From JBNJEM01 sp051745935 (lineage in GTDB: Bacteria; Planctomycetota; Planctomycetia; Pirellulales; Pirellulaceae): a stretch of DNA of 7,529 bases. The notes beneath the pieces are model-generated. The model did not search any database. It worked only from the letters and a program-made list of their open reading frames with translations, and had not been told where the DNA came from. The position numbers and the translations under genes are program-made. Positions 6,523 through 7,529 of this stretch are shown in pieces. Location: contig JBNJEM010000385.1 in NCBI GenBank assembly GCA_051745935.1, positions 1 through 7,529 of the forward strand, given 5' to 3'. How positions within the stretch are numbered: position 1 is the first letter of the stretch; each line of letters starts with the position of its first letter.

Positions 6523-6734
6523 GCGACGCCATCTTCGCGGGTCCCACATTGCCGTTTCGTACCGTGCTCGTCACTTGACGCGCTCAAATAGGATTCCGTT
6601 TGGAAGCGACGGGGGGCGAACCGAAGTAGATTGGGCCATCGGATATGCTAGCTGACCTCCTCATTGGGAACCGCCGCCAGCCGACTGCTTTACCGGCCAT
6701 CTGTAACTGCGGTCTTTGCCTGCATGAGGCGAGA

Positions 6735-7356
6735 TCACAAATCGTCTAGTGGACTGCGCGCCTTCGTCTTCAGTTCCCGCACCACATGCGTGTAAATCAT
6801 CGTCGTCTCGACGCTCTTGTGCAGTTCCTGGATTTCGCGGATGTCCGTGCCGTTCATCAACAAGTGCGTGGCGAAGCTGTGGCGCAGCGTGTGCGGCGTC
6901 GCGTGCTTGGTTAGCCCTGCCTTTCGCGCCGCTCGACGGACCGCCTTCTGCAAGTCCTGATCGTAGACGTGATACCGGCGCGCCCTACCATCCGCCGGAT
7001 CGACCGCCACCTTGTCGGCGCGGAACACGTACTGCCAGCCCCACGCCCGCCTTAGCGGTCGGCGAGTCGCCGTCCCCTGCCTTGGCTCCACGGTATTGAT
7101 AGCGGTAGATGCGTATCGCGTCCGACGCCTGCTGAAGCTGCCACGGCTTCGTGCCCACACGCCCGCCCACTTCGGCCAGAAACAGGTCCAGCGTCTGCTC
7201 GAAGCTATACCCGGCATGCGCCCGGGCGAAGAGCAGGAACTCCCGCACCCAGCGTACGAGGCACGGCTGGTGCTTATCCAGCGCCAAGTTCTTGTCTTGA
7301 AGGAACTTAGCAAAGCCATCAAGCACCTCGTGCAAGTGACCATCGCGCTCCGCCAT
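6735..7356 (-). pseudogene. intI: Integron-type tyrosine recombinase (IntI) remnant with internal deletion
   Basis: Integron integrases (usually about 320-340 residues) insert and excise gene cassettes at attI/attC sites. Here about 207 codons remain. The N-terminal core-binding domain (ATG at 7356, after an AGGA site) runs through AEVGGRVGTKPWQLQQASDA and IRIYRYQYRG, typical of IntI. The frame then changes, around 7086-7046, and resumes with AWGWQYVF, RRYHVYDQDLQKAVRRAARK, the box II motif HTLRHSFATHLL and TMIYTHV with the catalytic Tyr at about 6792-6794, ending RSPLDDL. The intervening third or so, including the box I catalytic Arg, is missing. The usual ELLGHKSVETT has also become ELHKSVETT, losing Leu-Gly beside a catalytic His. 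It should be inactive. In a standard integron the cassette array would lie to the right of 7356, beyond or at the end of this window. Confidence 0.85.
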
Positions 7357-7371
7357 ATCTCAGTTTCCTGT

Positions 7372-7412
7372 TTATCCAGATCGGGATAACACTGGAATAT
7401 TCGTGGTTATCC
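7372..7412. promoter_or_regulatory. Candidate operator repeats at the intI promoter
   Basis: GGATAAC (7384-7390) and GTTATCC (7406-7412) form a perfect 7-bp inverted repeat with 15 nt between arms, about two helical turns centre to centre. They flank the -10 element of the predicted intI promoter: one arm is in the spacer, the other at the start site. A third TTATCC lies at 7372-7377. A repressor dimer bound here would block the promoter. It does not match the LexA consensus. Confidence 0.45.
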
Positions 7413-7424
7413 ATCCGGTGTCAA
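7396..7424 (-). promoter_or_regulatory. Sigma70-like promoter of the intI remnant
   Basis: On the minus strand a perfect consensus -35, TTGACA (7424-7419), is followed by a 17-nt spacer and a -10 AATATT (7401-7396, 4 of 6). The expected start is near 7389, giving a leader of about 33 nt before the intI ATG. Confidence 0.65.
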
Positions 7425-7457
7425 GCTGCGTCTACCCTAACGTTGCAAACAGTATAT

Positions 7458-7481
7458 GTAGGACGGGTCTCCAGGCCCGTC
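7458..7481 (+). repeat. REP-like element: GTAG plus hairpin
   Basis: GTAG (7458-7461) stands directly before an inverted repeat, GACGGG (7462-7467) and CCCGTC (7476-7481), with an 8-nt loop. A GTAG tetranucleotide 5' to a palindrome is the hallmark of REP elements moved by RAYT (TnpA-REP) transposases. A TTTT follows at 7482-7485, so the hairpin could also end rightward transcription. One copy in the window cannot prove it is repetitive. Confidence 0.5.
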
Positions 7482-7484
7482 TTT

Positions 7485-7506
7485 TCAAGTACGAAATCGT
7501 ACTTGA
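7485..7506. repeat. Perfect 10-bp palindrome beside the REP-like hairpin
   Basis: TCAAGTACGA (7485-7494) and TCGTACTTGA (7497-7506) are exact reverse complements separated only by AA. It adjoins the REP-like hairpin and may form a two-hairpin unit with it. Alternatives are a protein-binding site or part of an integron recombination region. Confidence 0.55.
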
Positions 7507-7529
7507 TCTGGTGTCCGCAGATCTCACAT

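Larger units (their letters stand above)
5718..6734. other. About 1 kb without a supported gene
   Basis: Frames are open on both strands between about 5984 and 6574, but their translations lack recognisable domains, have erratic composition (many Cys, Ser, Thr, Pro) and contradict one another, and none has a good ribosome binding site. The stretch holds a perfect 8-bp hairpin (6038-6060), a terminator-like 10-bp hairpin (6389-6419) and a 13-bp direct repeat (6435-6447 and 6510-6522). It also holds a 7-bp inverted pair GCACGGA/TCCGTGC (5848-5854 and 5949-5955). It may be decayed mobile DNA next to the integrase remnant. No clear promoter for the WYL gene was found. Confidence 0.45.

Overview
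The window looks like a piece of a bacterial defence or accessory island. Every gene I can support lies on the minus strand. GC content looks moderately high by eye (roughly mid-50s percent), ribosome binding sites are canonical, and two good sigma70-type promoters are visible. A degenerate integron-type integrase and a REP-like palindrome suggest a Gram-negative environmental lineage. I cannot assign a phylum from this sequence.

Layout, read in the direction of transcription (right to left). At 6735-7356 there is an integron integrase (intI) remnant. It keeps its N-terminal domain and its C-terminal catalytic part but has lost the middle, with a frame change at the junction. Its promoter (7396-7424), with a flanking inverted repeat, still looks intact. 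A REP-like hairpin and a perfect palindrome lie further upstream at 7458-7506. Next comes a stretch of about 1 kb (5718-6734) with hairpins and a short direct repeat but no convincing gene. Then follow a WYL-domain transcription regulator (4707-5717) and a tiny TTG-start ORF that uses a Shine-Dalgarno sequence lying inside the end of the regulator gene.

From 4199 down to 482 lies a compact cluster: darT (DNA ADP-ribosyltransferase toxin), darG (macrodomain antitoxin) and a NERD-nuclease/UvrD-like helicase fusion. DarT would mark DNA bases with ADP-ribose, and DarG would remove the mark and bind the toxin. The nuclease-helicase is a plausible DNA-processing partner. The WYL protein is a plausible ligand- or damage-responsive regulator of the cluster. 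The darT frame is interrupted by one in-frame TAA at codon 81 with no indel, so the toxin looks switched off by a single nonsense change while antitoxin and helicase remain open.

The most interesting non-coding signal is the darT leader (about 4200-4336). A sigma70-like promoter is followed almost at once by an RNA whose 5' end pairs with a segment ending in six U residues, forming an intrinsic terminator. The same 5' arm can pair instead with a downstream GGAGGCC that contains a strong Shine-Dalgarno-like sequence just before darT. This is the architecture of a transcription attenuator, or of a short independent sRNA. A perfect 7-bp inverted repeat just upstream of the promoter is a candidate operator. 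All functional links between the genes are inference from family knowledge and position.
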